Position numbers and translations under genes: made by a program. The notes below the pieces were generated by a model. That model was given only the letters and a program-made list of their open reading frames with translations. It ran no database searches and had not been told where the DNA came from. Below, one piece after another: positions 17,621-25,908 of a stretch of 64,000 bases of DNA (the first letter of the stretch is position 1; each line of letters opens with the position of its first letter). This DNA comes from Brevibacterium marinum (lineage in GTDB: Bacteria; Actinomycetota; Actinomycetes; Actinomycetales; Brevibacteriaceae). The DNA is taken from positions 3,968,001 to 4,032,000 of the forward strand of contig NZ_JAATJN010000001.1 in assembly GCF_011927955.1 (NCBI RefSeq), given 5' to 3'.

Positions 17621-18364
17621 ATGACCGTACGACCGCAGACCTCGAGCACGGCACCGACGCCTGACCAGGTGGCGAACCTGCGAACACTTCGGCACGACTT
17701 CTCACACCTGCTCATGCGGCACCGCTTCGTCATCGACGAGCTGCTGACCAAGATCTCGATTCTGCGAGAGGAGTCGGAGCACACGCACAGCTACAACCCG
17801 ATCGAGCACATCGTCTCGAGGGTGAAGTCGCCGCGGAGTCTGCTGGAGAAGGTCAATCGTCGACAGCTTCCGCTCGACATCGATGTGGTCCGCACGGAGA
17901 TCACCGATATTGCGGGCATCCGCATCACCTGCAGCTTCATCGCCGACACCTATCATGTGCTTGACATGCTGACCTCGCAGGACGATGTCCGAGTCGTGGA
18001 GATCAAGGACTATATCGCGAACCCGAAGCCCAATGGCTACAAGAGCCTGCACGCGATCCTCGAGGTGCCGGTCTTCCTTCGCAGCGGCCCCACTCCCGTG
18101 ACCTGCGAGGTCCAGATCCGGACCATCGCGATGGACTTCTGGGCGAGCCTGGAGCATAAGATCAACTACAAGTTCGCGGGTGAGGTGCCGGATCGCCTCC
18201 TCGAGGAACTCACTCAGACCGCCGAAGTGGCCAGCCAGCTCGATCGCCGAATGGAGCAGCTGCACGCCGAGGTCCACGATGGTGAACCCGACAGCTCGGC
18301 GAGCGAGGACTTCGACGAAGAGGCGCTGCGCATCCTGTGGGAGCTGAGCAACCGCGAGCAGTGA
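17621..18364 (+). CDS. Small alarmone synthetase (RelA/SpoT nucleotidyltransferase domain only)
   Basis: This 247-aa protein consists of the synthetase domain of the RelA/SpoT family and lacks the HD hydrolase, TGS and ACT domains. Conserved elements include the DIAGIRITCSF strand, NPKPNGYKSLH (substrate loop), EVQIRT and the DFWASLEHKINYK motif. It should make (p)ppGpp-type alarmones from ATP and GDP/GTP in the cytoplasm, as RelP/RelQ enzymes do. It stands alone and converges on the reductase gene 3 bases away. Which alarmone is produced and how it is switched cannot be judged here. Confidence 0.88.
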   Translation: MTVRPQTSSTAPTPDQVANLRTLRHDFSHLLMRHRFVIDELLTKISILREESEHTHSYNPIEHIVSRVKSPRSLLEKVNRRQLPLDIDVVRTEITDIAGIRITCSFIADTYHVLDMLTSQDDVRVVEIKDYIANPKPNGYKSLHAILEVPVFLRSGPTPVTCEVQIRTIAMDFWASLEHKINYKFAGEVPDRLLEELTQTAEVASQLDRRMEQLHAEVHDGEPDSSASEDFDEEALRILWELSNREQ

Positions 18365-18367
18365 GTG

Positions 18368-18931
18368 CTACCGGCGCTTCGGGCGAAATCTGCGGAACCA
18401 GGCGTCCTTGCTGGCTTCGTCTGCAGCGATGAGCTCCCAGTCGACGCGCCTGCCGCCCTGAACCTCGAAGATCCTCGTGCCGTCGCCGAGGAAGACGGGC
18501 GCAACGAAGACCTGCATCTCGTCGATGAGGTCGACTTCGAGAGCCTGCCGGGCGATGTCGGCGCTGATGATCTGGATGTCACGGTCACCGGCGATGGGCT
18601 GGGCACGATCGACCGCCTCGGCGATGGAGCAGTTCAAGGCGGTCACCGAGGCATCGTCGGCAAGTTCTTCGGGTCGATGGGTGAGGATGAACTCGGTGCC
18701 CGACCAGGCTCCCCCATAGGCCTCGGCGGTCAGTTCGTCGCGCTCGACTGCCTGCGCCTTGGCCGCGTCGTAGCCGGACCGGCCTGAGATGATGACGGCC
18801 ACCTGCGATGCGAGATCCTCGACCGTGCCCTCGGACAGCGAGCCGAGGCCGGACATCCAGGACATGTCGTGGTTCGGCCCGGTGATGAACCCGTCGAGTG
18901 AACTGGTGAAACCCCATGTGACTCTGCCCAT
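18368..18931 (-). CDS. Dihydrofolate reductase family protein (RibD C-terminal domain)
   Basis: This 187-aa protein has the single-domain DHFR/RibD-C fold: N-terminal TWGFTSSLDGFITG, the central ISGRSGYDAAKA segment and C-terminal DEMQVFVAPVFLGDG. Members are NAD(P)H-dependent reductases of mostly unknown substrate. The ATG at 18931 follows a strong AAGGAGGAG site; a longer upstream frame is unlikely. A 23-bp inverted repeat in the promoter suggests control by a dimeric repressor. It diverges from a truncated SDR gene. Confidence 0.86.
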   Translation of the reverse strand: MGRVTWGFTSSLDGFITGPNHDMSWMSGLGSLSEGTVEDLASQVAVIISGRSGYDAAKAQAVERDELTAEAYGGAWSGTEFILTHRPEELADDASVTALNCSIAEAVDRAQPIAGDRDIQIISADIARQALEVDLIDEMQVFVAPVFLGDGTRIFEVQGGRRVDWELIAADEASKDAWFRRFRPKRR

Positions 18932-18949
18932 CGCTCCTCCTTGAGCAAT

Positions 18950-18972
18950 AGTGATTGCACAATACAATCACT
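18950..18972. promoter_or_regulatory. Candidate repressor operator, 8-bp arms with 7-bp spacer
   Basis: AGTGATTG and CAATCACT flank a 7-base AT-rich spacer just upstream of the reductase gene's ribosome site. The form fits a TetR- or MarR-type operator. No such regulator is intact next to it; the truncated SDR beyond suggests that a neighbouring gene may have been deleted. Confidence 0.5.
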
Positions 18973-19054
18973 TGGGTTCATTCAACCACCGCCGGTGGTA
19001 CGTCGCAAGAGCCCATCCGCCATCGCGTGGCCAACGAGACGGAATTTCGGCGAC

Positions 19055-19408
19055 CTGGACAGCGCGATCGTCAACATGGCCTCGATCCACGGCTCGGTCG
19101 CCGCCGTCAACAACGGTGCCTACACCGCAGCCAAACACGGCGTCGTCGGGATCACGAAGAACGCGGCGGCCGAATACGGTGAGCAGGGCCTGCGCATCAA
19201 CTCGGTGGGGCCCGGCTGCATCACGACTCCGCTGCTCGAGAACAGCATGGATGCAGAGACGTTCGAAGGACTCAAGGCCAAACACCCGCTCGGCCGCCTG
19301 GGCACCGCCGAGGAAGTCGCCAAGCTGGTGAACTTCCTGCTCTCGGACGACGCATCCTTCGTCACCGGCGCCTACTACCTCATCGACGGCGGCTACACCG
19401 CAGTGTGA
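19055..19408 (+). pseudogene. Truncated short-chain dehydrogenase (C-terminal half only)
   Basis: SDR homology begins abruptly near 19055 and holds the catalytic YTAAKHG, the following GITKNAAAEYG helix, NSVGPGCITTPLLE, and the C-terminal FVTGAYYLIDGGYTAV. The whole N-terminal half, including the TGxxxGxG dinucleotide motif, is absent. The preceding sequence back to 18941 gives no SDR homology. The remnant cannot bind cofactor and should be inactive. It probably marks a deletion between the reductase promoter and the toxin-antitoxin locus. Confidence 0.85.
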
Positions 19409-19416
19409 GGCTCACT

Positions 19417-19479
19417 CCCGGTGTTGAGTGATCCCCTCGCCTCAGCTCCTGCGGAACACGCGGTGCACTCAACTCCGGG
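19417..19479. repeat. Inverted repeat upstream of the AbiE-like operon
   Basis: CCCGGTGTTGAGTG at 19417-19430 pairs with CACTCAACTCCGGG at 19466-19479 with a single mismatch and a 35-base loop. It could terminate the remnant SDR transcript or take part in control of the toxin-antitoxin genes. Confidence 0.5.
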
Positions 19480-19496
19480 TGTTCAATTTTCTATCA

Positions 19497-19515
19497 TGTT
19501 CAAGTATCCTGAACA
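19497..19515 (+). promoter_or_regulatory. Inverted repeat operator at the AbiEi-like start codon
   Basis: TGTTCA and TGAACA flank a 7-base spacer and end one base before the ATG at 19517. A further GTGTTCAA half-site lies at 19479-19486. A TATCAT box overlaps the left arm. No Shine-Dalgarno is visible, so the message may have a very short leader. AbiEi antitoxins are known to autoregulate through inverted repeats, which fits. Confidence 0.5.
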
Positions 19516-19516
19516 C

Positions 19517-20542
19517 ATGAGTCGAATTGAACACCAGCCTCGACCCACTCCCACGTTCATAGAGCGAGCCGTGAACCACCTCGTCGAGCTCGGCCTGAGT
19601 GCCTCATGGACGAGCCACGTGGACGAGTACGAGCGAGTCATCTCCGGCGTCCTCGAAATCGGAAATGGTCAGGCACGGCACGAGTTTCCGGCCGTGGCCA
19701 GCCCGACGCCAACCAGGGCGGACGTGGCGCTGCTCCCCCACGACAGGAAGACGATTCTCATCTCGGACCGAGTATCGTCTGCTCGTGCGCAGCAACTCGA
19801 TGACCGCGGATGGGGCGGATACGTGGACTCGGCTGGAAACGCTTCATTGCGCGCAGATGGGCTGATCATCGAAATCGCCGGCAAGCGGAACTCCGATGCG
19901 ACTGCGCCGGTCGCAACCGCAGCCCCCTTCACCCGCGCTGGCTTGCCCGTGACATTCGCCCTCTTGTCCGTCAATGAATTCTTCGGCAGCACTCCGTCCC
20001 AACGATCTCTGGCGACGATCTCCGGAGCGTCCCTGGGAACGGTCAATCGTGTCATCCGCGCCCTGCGCGAACGCACTCCACCGATGTTGCAGGGAAGAGA
20101 CAACCAGCTGCTGAGAACATCGGCGCTGGCCCAGGAATGGATCTCCGCCTACACGGCCATGCAGCCCAGATTCTGGCCAGAGGAGCGATTCACCAGCGAG
20201 ATCTGGACGAGTCCTGCGGAAGTACTCGAGGCGACCCTGCCCCCTCACGCACTGCTCAGCTCGGAAGCAGCGGCTGCCCGCCTCGGCGTACCGATTCGCC
20301 CGGAGTCTGTGCTGATGCACTTCGACGGCGACGCGCGCGCCCGTCGGGAGCTCATTCGGCAAGGACGCCTCCGCAAAGCCGACGACGGCATGATCCGTAT
20401 ACGGCCGGCATTGTGGACGACCCCTCCGGTGCCGCCCGAGGACGGGACTGTGCCTCGGCTTCTCATCCGCGCCGATCTGCTGCTCGAGGACGATCCCCGC
20501 CTCGACGAGATACGCAGCGAATACTTCGGAGACGACCGATGA
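19517..20542 (+). CDS. AbiEi-like antitoxin / transcriptional regulator of a type IV toxin-antitoxin pair
   Basis: This 341-aa protein resembles the AbiEi-like (COG4861-type) antitoxins. It has an N-terminal alpha/beta region and a winged helix in the middle (SLATISGASLGTVNRVIRAL, near residue 180). The C-terminal domain carries an AAARLGVP segment and ends in an acidic stretch. Type IV antitoxins counter the toxin without binding it and repress their own operon. The ATG at 19517 is chosen over upstream TTG/GTG frames because the operator overlaps it. The stop overlaps the toxin start (ATGA), so the pair is translationally coupled. Family assignment is by pattern and gene order. Confidence 0.72.
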   Translation: MSRIEHQPRPTPTFIERAVNHLVELGLSASWTSHVDEYERVISGVLEIGNGQARHEFPAVASPTPTRADVALLPHDRKTILISDRVSSARAQQLDDRGWGGYVDSAGNASLRADGLIIEIAGKRNSDATAPVATAAPFTRAGLPVTFALLSVNEFFGSTPSQRSLATISGASLGTVNRVIRALRERTPPMLQGRDNQLLRTSALAQEWISAYTAMQPRFWPEERFTSEIWTSPAEVLEATLPPHALLSSEAAAARLGVPIRPESVLMHFDGDARARRELIRQGRLRKADDGMIRIRPALWTTPPVPPEDGTVPRLLIRADLLLEDDPRLDEIRSEYFGDDR

Positions 20543-21327
20543 TCGATCTCACCGGGCACACTGACATCGCCGTCCCCGAGGAGGTTCTCGCCGAACTGGC
20601 AGCCGTGTGTCGCGAGGCTGCCACCGACCTGCTGGTCATCGGTGCTGCGGCACGGGATCTCGTGATCCATGCCCGGCAGCGGTCTCAGCCGGTGCGTGCC
20701 ACCCACGATGTCGATATTGCCGTCGCCATCCGCACCGACGACGAGTTCCGTGAACTCTCTGACCGTCTTTCTCCCAAGGGTGCGTCACCGCACAAGTTCG
20801 ACGTTCTCGGCGTCGAGGTCGATGTCATTCCATTTGGTGGAAACGAGACCGATCGGACTGTGCGCTTCGCGGACGGCAGCTGTCTGAATGTCACGGGCGT
20901 TCGAGAGGCGCACGCAAACGCCGTCCTCGTGCGCATGCCGAATGGAACCGACGTTGATGTTGCCCCTCCCGCCGCTCTGACCGCGCTCAAGATACTTGCA
21001 TGGAGTGAGCGCCACAATGACAATCCCAAGGATGGGCTGGACTTCGCCGTCATACTCAGCGCACTGTCCGACAGTCCTTTCGACGATGAGGTCTGGGACG
21101 ACGACGAGGCGCTCGACGCCACCGGTGCAGATATCATCTCCGCCGCCAGCTACCACTACGCTCGCATCGCGGCTGAGGCCTTCGCCCCACGCGACGGAGC
21201 GGAGGTGCTCAATGTCATTAGGAACCCGGCACGACGCTCGACGCTGATCCGCCATATGCGGAGTCCATTGGCCGAAGACCTCCTCGAAGCCTATTCACGT
21301 GGGTTCGCAGTCGGCCTCGAACGCTGA
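20539..21327 (+). CDS. AbiEii-like nucleotidyltransferase toxin
   Basis: This 262-aa protein has a minimal nucleotidyltransferase signature: GAAARDL followed about 20 residues later by THDVDIAVAI, giving the DxD metal site, and a later Asp in VLGVEVDVIPFG. A K-ILAW helix follows, as in AbiEii/MenA-type toxins that modify tRNA or otherwise block growth. The ATG overlaps the antitoxin's TGA. In abortive infection this partner halts growth when released. It could alternatively be a housekeeping nucleotidyltransferase, but the coupled AbiEi-like gene argues against that. Confidence 0.75.
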   Translation: MIDLTGHTDIAVPEEVLAELAAVCREAATDLLVIGAAARDLVIHARQRSQPVRATHDVDIAVAIRTDDEFRELSDRLSPKGASPHKFDVLGVEVDVIPFGGNETDRTVRFADGSCLNVTGVREAHANAVLVRMPNGTDVDVAPPAALTALKILAWSERHNDNPKDGLDFAVILSALSDSPFDDEVWDDDEALDATGADIISAASYHYARIAAEAFAPRDGAEVLNVIRNPARRSTLIRHMRSPLAEDLLEAYSRGFAVGLER

Positions 21328-21368
21328 TGACGAATCAGCCGGGATTGCGGGGATGACACTGCGGACCT

Positions 21369-21707
21369 TCATGACCTGTTGCCTTCCGATCGAGCAGGGG
21401 CTTCGAGTCCGGCCCTGATCTGCTGCACATTGCCCTTGTTCCTTCCCCAGTCGAAGATCTGGAGCGGAAAGGCACACGCGCTCCGGATGCCTACGACAGT
21501 GCCGACCGACGTCTGACCGACTTGGACGGTGACCTTCTCGCCCCAACTCCTCCACGTCGTCTTGAAAGAGGCACATAGTACCCCCGGGTGCGACGTCATA
21601 ATCGACCCGGCAGCGCCCTGCTGATTCCTCAGCACTTCCCATGCCCTCTGCCAGACATCGGCGGCGGCGATGGGGACGGTCATCGTCTCTTCATAGCTTG
21701 CACCCAT
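21369..21707 (-). CDS. Hypothetical protein
   Basis: This 112-aa soluble protein is of unrecognised family. It has a Trp-rich N-terminal segment (VWQRAWEVLRNQQG), a central SWGEKVTVQVGQ strand-like region and a possible helical end, and could be a small alpha/beta lipid-binding-like fold. An internal ATG at 21683 is an alternative start. It sits between the toxin gene and the macro-domain gene. No function can be assigned. Confidence 0.5.
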   Translation of the reverse strand: MGASYEETMTVPIAAADVWQRAWEVLRNQQGAAGSIMTSHPGVLCASFKTTWRSWGEKVTVQVGQTSVGTVVGIRSACAFPLQIFDWGRNKGNVQQIRAGLEAPARSEGNRS

Positions 21708-21750
21708 AGGTTCAGCGTAACTATGGTCTGGTGCCCGCGACAGTTGATTT

Positions 21751-22284
21751 TCACCATTGGTCGTGGTCGAAGACCTGGCAGAACACGCTCGTCATCGAGT
21801 CGCTGAAGAGGACGAAGGCCACCTCGGCGATCTGCTCCCAGCGCCCGCGCTCCCGGCCATCGACGATGACAGCGTGAGCCGCCTCGGCGACGTCCCTGGC
21901 AGACCATCCGTAGACTCCCCCGCCGATAGCCGGGAAGGCCACCGAGGTGGCGCCGACTTCTTCAGCCACGTTGAGGCTTGATTCGAAGCAGGATTCGAGC
22001 ACCTCGGGATCGGCCTCACCCTGACGGCGATTCGGGCCGACGGTGTGAATGACCCATGTGGCTTGGAGTGCGCCGGCAGACGTGGCGACGGCTTGGCCTG
22101 CGGGCAGGCCGCGCGGGTGGCTGGTGCGGCGGATCTCGCGGCAGGCCTCGAGCAGCTCTGGCCCCGCCGCCTTGTGGATCGCTCCGTCGACGCCGCCACC
22201 GCCCAGCAGACTTGAGTTCGCTGCGTTGACGATCGCGTCCACGGATTCCTCGGTGATGTCTCCCTCGAGTACCGTGATCTTCAT
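21751..22284 (-). CDS. Macro-domain protein, O-acetyl-ADP-ribose deacetylase type
   Basis: This 177-aa single macro domain should hydrolyse O-acetyl-ADP-ribose or remove ADP-ribose from proteins. Recognition motifs are GDITEESVDAIVNAANSSL, the GGGGVDGAIHKAAG loop (substrate-binding Asn/Gly/Asp), and SVAFPAIGGGVYGW. It matches the YmdB class in length. It is divergent from the glutamine amidotransferase gene with a gap of about 120 bases. No sirtuin or ADP-ribosyltransferase partner lies next to it. Confidence 0.9.
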   Translation of the reverse strand: MKITVLEGDITEESVDAIVNAANSSLLGGGGVDGAIHKAAGPELLEACREIRRTSHPRGLPAGQAVATSAGALQATWVIHTVGPNRRQGEADPEVLESCFESSLNVAEEVGATSVAFPAIGGGVYGWSARDVAEAAHAVIVDGRERGRWEQIAEVAFVLFSDSMTSVFCQVFDHDQW

Positions 22285-22404
22285 GGTTGAAGTCTAGTCA
22301 GCTTGAAAATTCGGCGATAGAGGGTCGGCGGGCCCAGCGTACGCTGGCAAGACAGGACCGCCTCGGCGATGCGGACGGTCTTCGGTGGAAGGAATTGGCG
22401 AACC

Positions 22405-23283
22405 ATGTGCAGACTTCTCGGCTACATCTCCCCCACTCCGGCGAGCGCGGCGGACCTCATCGGCACCGACGAGTGCCGGCAGTGGCAGAACCTGGGTCGA
22501 CTTCATGCAGACGGCTGGGGCACCGCCTGGATCCGGCCGGACGCGGAATCTGCCGAATCGGCTCGCCCGCAGGGAACCGCCTCGGGCACCTTCGACATGG
22601 GGCCCGAATCCCAAGACACCGTGTCCCGGGGAGGACGTCTCGAGAGGTACCGGACCCCGCACGAAGGAGCCGACGACCCACATCTCACGGAAGTCCTCAC
22701 CGTCCGACCGACGGTCGCACGAATTGCCCATCTGCGCATGGCCACGAACGGCGCCGTCGACCTCACCGAGAATTCGCACCCGTTCCTCGCCGACAACATC
22801 GCGCTCGCGCACAACGGGTCCATCCATCCGATCGAACGCCTACGCGAATACGTCACGCCCGCCGAGGTCGAGCGCATCGGCGGAACCACGGACACCGCGG
22901 TCCTCTTCGCACTCCTCCTGCGGCGAGTAGCCCAGGGTGAGAGCCTGTTCGACGCCACCATCGCAACCGTGCGGATGCTGCGGGCAGACTTCGACCATCC
23001 GGGGATCAACCTGCTCGTCCTCAGCGCTGAGGAGATGATCGTCGTCCATGCAACAGCGGAAACACCGATTCCGTATGAGAACTTCGACACCTCGGGCACA
23101 GACGGCGAGCTGCCACCCGACCACAAGGACCACTACTACCGGATGAGCTGGCAGCGCTTCGACGACGGAGCGATGATCGTGTCGTCCTCAGGTCTTGACC
23201 ATAAGGGCTGGAGCATCGTCGAGCAGAATACGGTGATGCGGCTGACTGTGGCGGATGGCGCGGAGACCGTAGTGGGCCTGTGA
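22405..23283 (+). CDS. Class II glutamine amidotransferase
   Basis: This 292-aa protein has an N-terminal nucleophile: Cys2 follows the initiator Met (MCRLLGYIS), and HADGWGTAW and the HLRMATNG/ENSHPF/AHNGSI segments complete the class II glutaminase site. The family resembles YafJ/EgtC-type stand-alone amidotransferases. The start at 22405 is fixed by the need to expose Cys2 and is preceded by GGAAGG. The acceptor substrate is unknown. No ergothioneine genes are nearby, so EgtC is not claimed. Confidence 0.87.
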   Translation: MCRLLGYISPTPASAADLIGTDECRQWQNLGRLHADGWGTAWIRPDAESAESARPQGTASGTFDMGPESQDTVSRGGRLERYRTPHEGADDPHLTEVLTVRPTVARIAHLRMATNGAVDLTENSHPFLADNIALAHNGSIHPIERLREYVTPAEVERIGGTTDTAVLFALLLRRVAQGESLFDATIATVRMLRADFDHPGINLLVLSAEEMIVVHATAETPIPYENFDTSGTDGELPPDHKDHYYRMSWQRFDDGAMIVSSSGLDHKGWSIVEQNTVMRLTVADGAETVVGL

Positions 23284-23295
23284 GGTCCGAGTGAT

Positions 23296-23844
23296 CTATG
23301 ACAGATTGCGGCAGTTTCCGCCGATTCCACCGATCAGCCCAGCGTTGCTCGCGACGGAGGCGGGCTCCGATTGCCAGCCGCTTTCATGCTCGACCGAGAA
23401 TGCGATTTCCAGTTCGCTTCCGAGACCGAGCAGTCCGCCGAGAAGGTGAGCGGGCACTTCCGTCGTGTAGGTGCCGTCGCCGGTGGAAGTGGTGTTCGAC
23501 CGAAGATTGAACCCAGTTATAGGGGCCAGCACGGACCCGAGTCCACTGGTGGATGCCTCGACGGCGACATCGTCGAGTTGATAGCCCGCCGGCAGCTTCC
23601 AGTAGATCTCGACTCGGGCCCCAAGGCCGAGGAGCCCTGGTTTGAATGTGCAGGGTTGAGTCAGGACCGGTGCCGGAATCGTCGCGGCCGAGAACGACCC
23701 TGTCGCCTCCTCCGTGTCCGTCCATCCGGCCAGGGTGGAGCGCACGCCCGAGAGTCCGAGCACGAGCATGACGAGTACGAGCCCTGCGACGAGGGCACGG
23801 ACTCGTCGGCTTCGAAGTGGCCGATGCCTGCGCGACTGGATCAT
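23296..23844 (-). CDS. SipW-dependent-type secreted protein, last gene of surface operon
   Basis: This 182-aa protein has an Arg-rich N-terminus, one hydrophobic segment (VAGLVLVMLVLGLSG) and then LAGWTDTEEA, the SipW-type processing context found in TasA/camelysin-like proteins. The mature part is about 130 residues, probably beta-rich, with two Cys. The ATG at 23844 follows GGAGGAAGCC, and its ATGA overlap with the previous gene's stop indicates coupling. It is presumably exported by Sec and cut by the SipW-like peptidase encoded just before it. It may form or cap a surface fibre; that role is inference. Confidence 0.75.
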   Translation of the reverse strand: MIQSRRHRPLRSRRVRALVAGLVLVMLVLGLSGVRSTLAGWTDTEEATGSFSAATIPAPVLTQPCTFKPGLLGLGARVEIYWKLPAGYQLDDVAVEASTSGLGSVLAPITGFNLRSNTTSTGDGTYTTEVPAHLLGGLLGLGSELEIAFSVEHESGWQSEPASVASNAGLIGGIGGNCRNLS

Positions 23845-25169
23845 GGCTTCCTCCGGTTGCGGGTTCGTGCGACGACGGCGGAGCCGATGGCGATGAGCAC
23901 ACCCGCTGCGAGCAGGATCCACAGCCATCCTTCGATGCCTGTGCGTGGGAGGTCCCCGGGAACGTCGGGTCCGGGATCACTGGGATGATCAGGATCGCCG
24001 GGGCCGAGTGAGACTTCTTCTCCCTGGCCGATCGCGGTCAGCCGCACGCTGCTTCGCTGGCCGGCGACAGCCTCGGGGTTGGCGTCCTGAGCCAATGTGA
24101 CTGTCACTTGCACTCGGCGCTTTTCGTCACTGGGCATGTCGAGGAGAGGCCGATTGTCCTCGGGAGCTGCACCGAGCTCGCTGAGTGGGGTTTGACGAAG
24201 CAGCTCGTCGCCGCCGTCGGCACATTCGTCCATCGACACGATCTCCGTGCACGCTCGGACATTGACGAGCAGCTCGTCGGCGATCACTTCGCTCAGCTGC
24301 CCGGAACCGATCTCCAACTCCACGGTCCCGGGTCCCGGTGCGTCTGCCCAGAGGTCGACGGTCCAGTTCGCAGATCCTCCTGGGCTGAGGTTGAGCATCT
24401 CCGATTCGTCGCCGACGGCGCGCATCCGCAGGTACTGACCGCGCGCCTCGGCGGCAGTGTTGCTTGTGGCGGTGTCGGTTGTGGCGGCGGGCACTGACGC
24501 CGTTGGACCGAAAGCTGCAAACGGACCACTGCTCGTTGCCAACAGCAGTGCTGCAACGGGCAGGGCGAGGGCGTGCTTCGGTGTGCGGGTTACGGCTGAT
24601 TGCAGCGCGACCGCGGCCTCGTCGGGAGTACTGTCTTCATCTTCGTCGTCCTCACGTCGCGGCCAGAAGGCCCAGACGACGAGCAGGGAGGCCGCGATGG
24701 TGATGCCACCGAGCACGAAGGGGTCACGGAAGGACTGGATGGCAGGCGCAACACCCGGAACGGAGAACATGACCTTCCGCACGGTCTCCGCCGTGTAGGG
24801 CTCAGGATCCTTCGCCTCGTTGGCGTCTCCCTTCATCTCGAAGGTGACCTGCCCGGACTGAGTATCAAGGATCGATGTCACCCTGTGTGTGACGGGAAGG
24901 ACCTTCTCGCCGCGATCGGCGGTGATGATGTCCCCGACGTCCATCTCCTCGGCGGGGATCTCATGGACGAAGGCGATCGAACCAGCGGTGATCGTCGGGC
25001 TCATCGACCCGGTGCGAAACATCATGATCGACACGTTGAAGACGAAGCTGAGGATGACGAGGACGATGCACACCACACCCAATGCGGCGAGGATGTTGAG
25101 CAGTGCGCCGCCGAGCCACGAGGCTGGGCTCCTCCTGCCTGACCTGTGCGGTCGCTTCTGGGCCATCAT
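23841..25169 (-). CDS. SipW-type signal peptidase I fused to an extracellular LPXTG-anchored domain
   Basis: The first 190 of 442 residues form a signal peptidase of the S26B (ER/SipW) type: a membrane segment at about 22-44, catalytic Ser55 in RTGSMSP, catalytic His95 in PVTHRV, and a second membrane segment. A third hydrophobic stretch with Ala-rich cleavage-like sequence follows, then about 170 residues that look like a secreted domain, and finally LPRTG at 407-411 with a membrane segment and Arg-rich tail, a sortase signal. The peptidase and an anchored surface protein are thus one chain. The ATG at 25169 overlaps the upstream TGA. It should process the three SipW-type proteins of this operon. 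Confidence 0.82.
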   Translation of the reverse strand: MMAQKRPHRSGRRSPASWLGGALLNILAALGVVCIVLVILSFVFNVSIMMFRTGSMSPTITAGSIAFVHEIPAEEMDVGDIITADRGEKVLPVTHRVTSILDTQSGQVTFEMKGDANEAKDPEPYTAETVRKVMFSVPGVAPAIQSFRDPFVLGGITIAASLLVVWAFWPRREDDEDEDSTPDEAAVALQSAVTRTPKHALALPVAALLLATSSGPFAAFGPTASVPAATTDTATSNTAAEARGQYLRMRAVGDESEMLNLSPGGSANWTVDLWADAPGPGTVELEIGSGQLSEVIADELLVNVRACTEIVSMDECADGGDELLRQTPLSELGAAPEDNRPLLDMPSDEKRRVQVTVTLAQDANPEAVAGQRSSVRLTAIGQGEEVSLGPGDPDHPSDPGPDVPGDLPRTGIEGWLWILLAAGVLIAIGSAVVARTRNRRKP

Positions 25170-25882
25170 GATGCACCGGCATCGCGGGGGGTCTCGACGG
25201 ATTCGGCGTCGAACGTCCAGATGTTCGACGCCGAAGTGCCCTGAGCGGCATTCGGAGTGCTTGTGGGGAGTGTGACTTCGAAACAGTAGGCCGCGATGGA
25301 GCCGGAGTCTTTGCCGAGTTCCTGGGTGTCTTCGCCAGCGGCGGCGGTCAGCAGCGGTTCGACTGACGACGCTCCTCCGAAGATGAAAGGCGAAGAGCCG
25401 TCGAACGCCGAGGCGGTGCATCCATTGCCGAATGCCGCTTCCTGCCCCGGGGCAATCGATTCGGTCACCGCGCGATATTCGAGAGACCCGGCAATGCCGT
25501 CCGCGCTCCCGCTGGCGCCGGCACTCGAGACCGCGAGCTCACCGTTCATCGTGGTGTCCGGCGTCGTCCGCACGAATACCGGAGCGTAGACCTTCGACCC
25601 CGGATACATCCCGGATGCGTCGAAGGTCATCTCCGAGGTGCTGCTCCACGAGCCGTCGACGGCCAGTTCGATGTTGAACGTGCCTGCTTCGAATGAGCCC
25701 GAAGCCTCTTCGGTATCGGTCCATGAAGCCAGGGTGGCCGCCGAGCCGATGCCGTAGACGAGCCCTCCGGCGAGGACGGCTTTGATCCGGCGGTTGCGCA
25801 GAACTCGGTTCTGCCGTCGACCGCGCCAGCGGGCCTCGACGGAGACCCGCTGGCGCGGATTGGGGCCGCGCAAGGTGCCCAT
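25166..25882 (-). CDS. SipW-dependent-type secreted protein, second gene of surface operon
   Basis: This 238-aa precursor has an unusually long Arg-rich N-region, a hydrophobic core (IKAVLAGGLVYGIGSAATL) and ASWTDTEEASGSFEAG, the typical SipW processing and TasA-like start. The mature part is acidic, beta-rich and has two well-separated Cys. The start is unclear: ATG at 25882 or GTG at 25894, neither with a clear ribosome site. A strong hairpin lies within the first codons. Its stop overlaps the start of the signal peptidase gene. Confidence 0.72.
   Translation of the reverse strand: MGTLRGPNPRQRVSVEARWRGRRQNRVLRNRRIKAVLAGGLVYGIGSAATLASWTDTEEASGSFEAGTFNIELAVDGSWSSTSEMTFDASGMYPGSKVYAPVFVRTTPDTTMNGELAVSSAGASGSADGIAGSLEYRAVTESIAPGQEAAFGNGCTASAFDGSSPFIFGGASSVEPLLTAAAGEDTQELGKDSGSIAAYCFEVTLPTSTPNAAQGTSASNIWTFDAESVETPRDAGAS
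25821..25858. repeat. Perfect 13-bp stem-loop inside the 5' coding region of the second SipW gene
   Basis: CCGCGCCAGCGGG at 25821-25833 and its complement at 25846-25858 flank a 12-base loop, about 25 bases after the proposed start codon. It could limit translation, act as an RNA-processing site, or set the ratio between the first and later proteins of the operon. Confidence 0.6.
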
Positions 25883-25908
25883 CGGAAAGCGCACGGAACC
25901 GGGTGTGA

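Noticed and set aside
22405..23283. Ergothioneine amidotransferase EgtC
   Set aside because: No egtA, egtB or egtD genes are adjacent, so only the class II amidotransferase fold is claimed.
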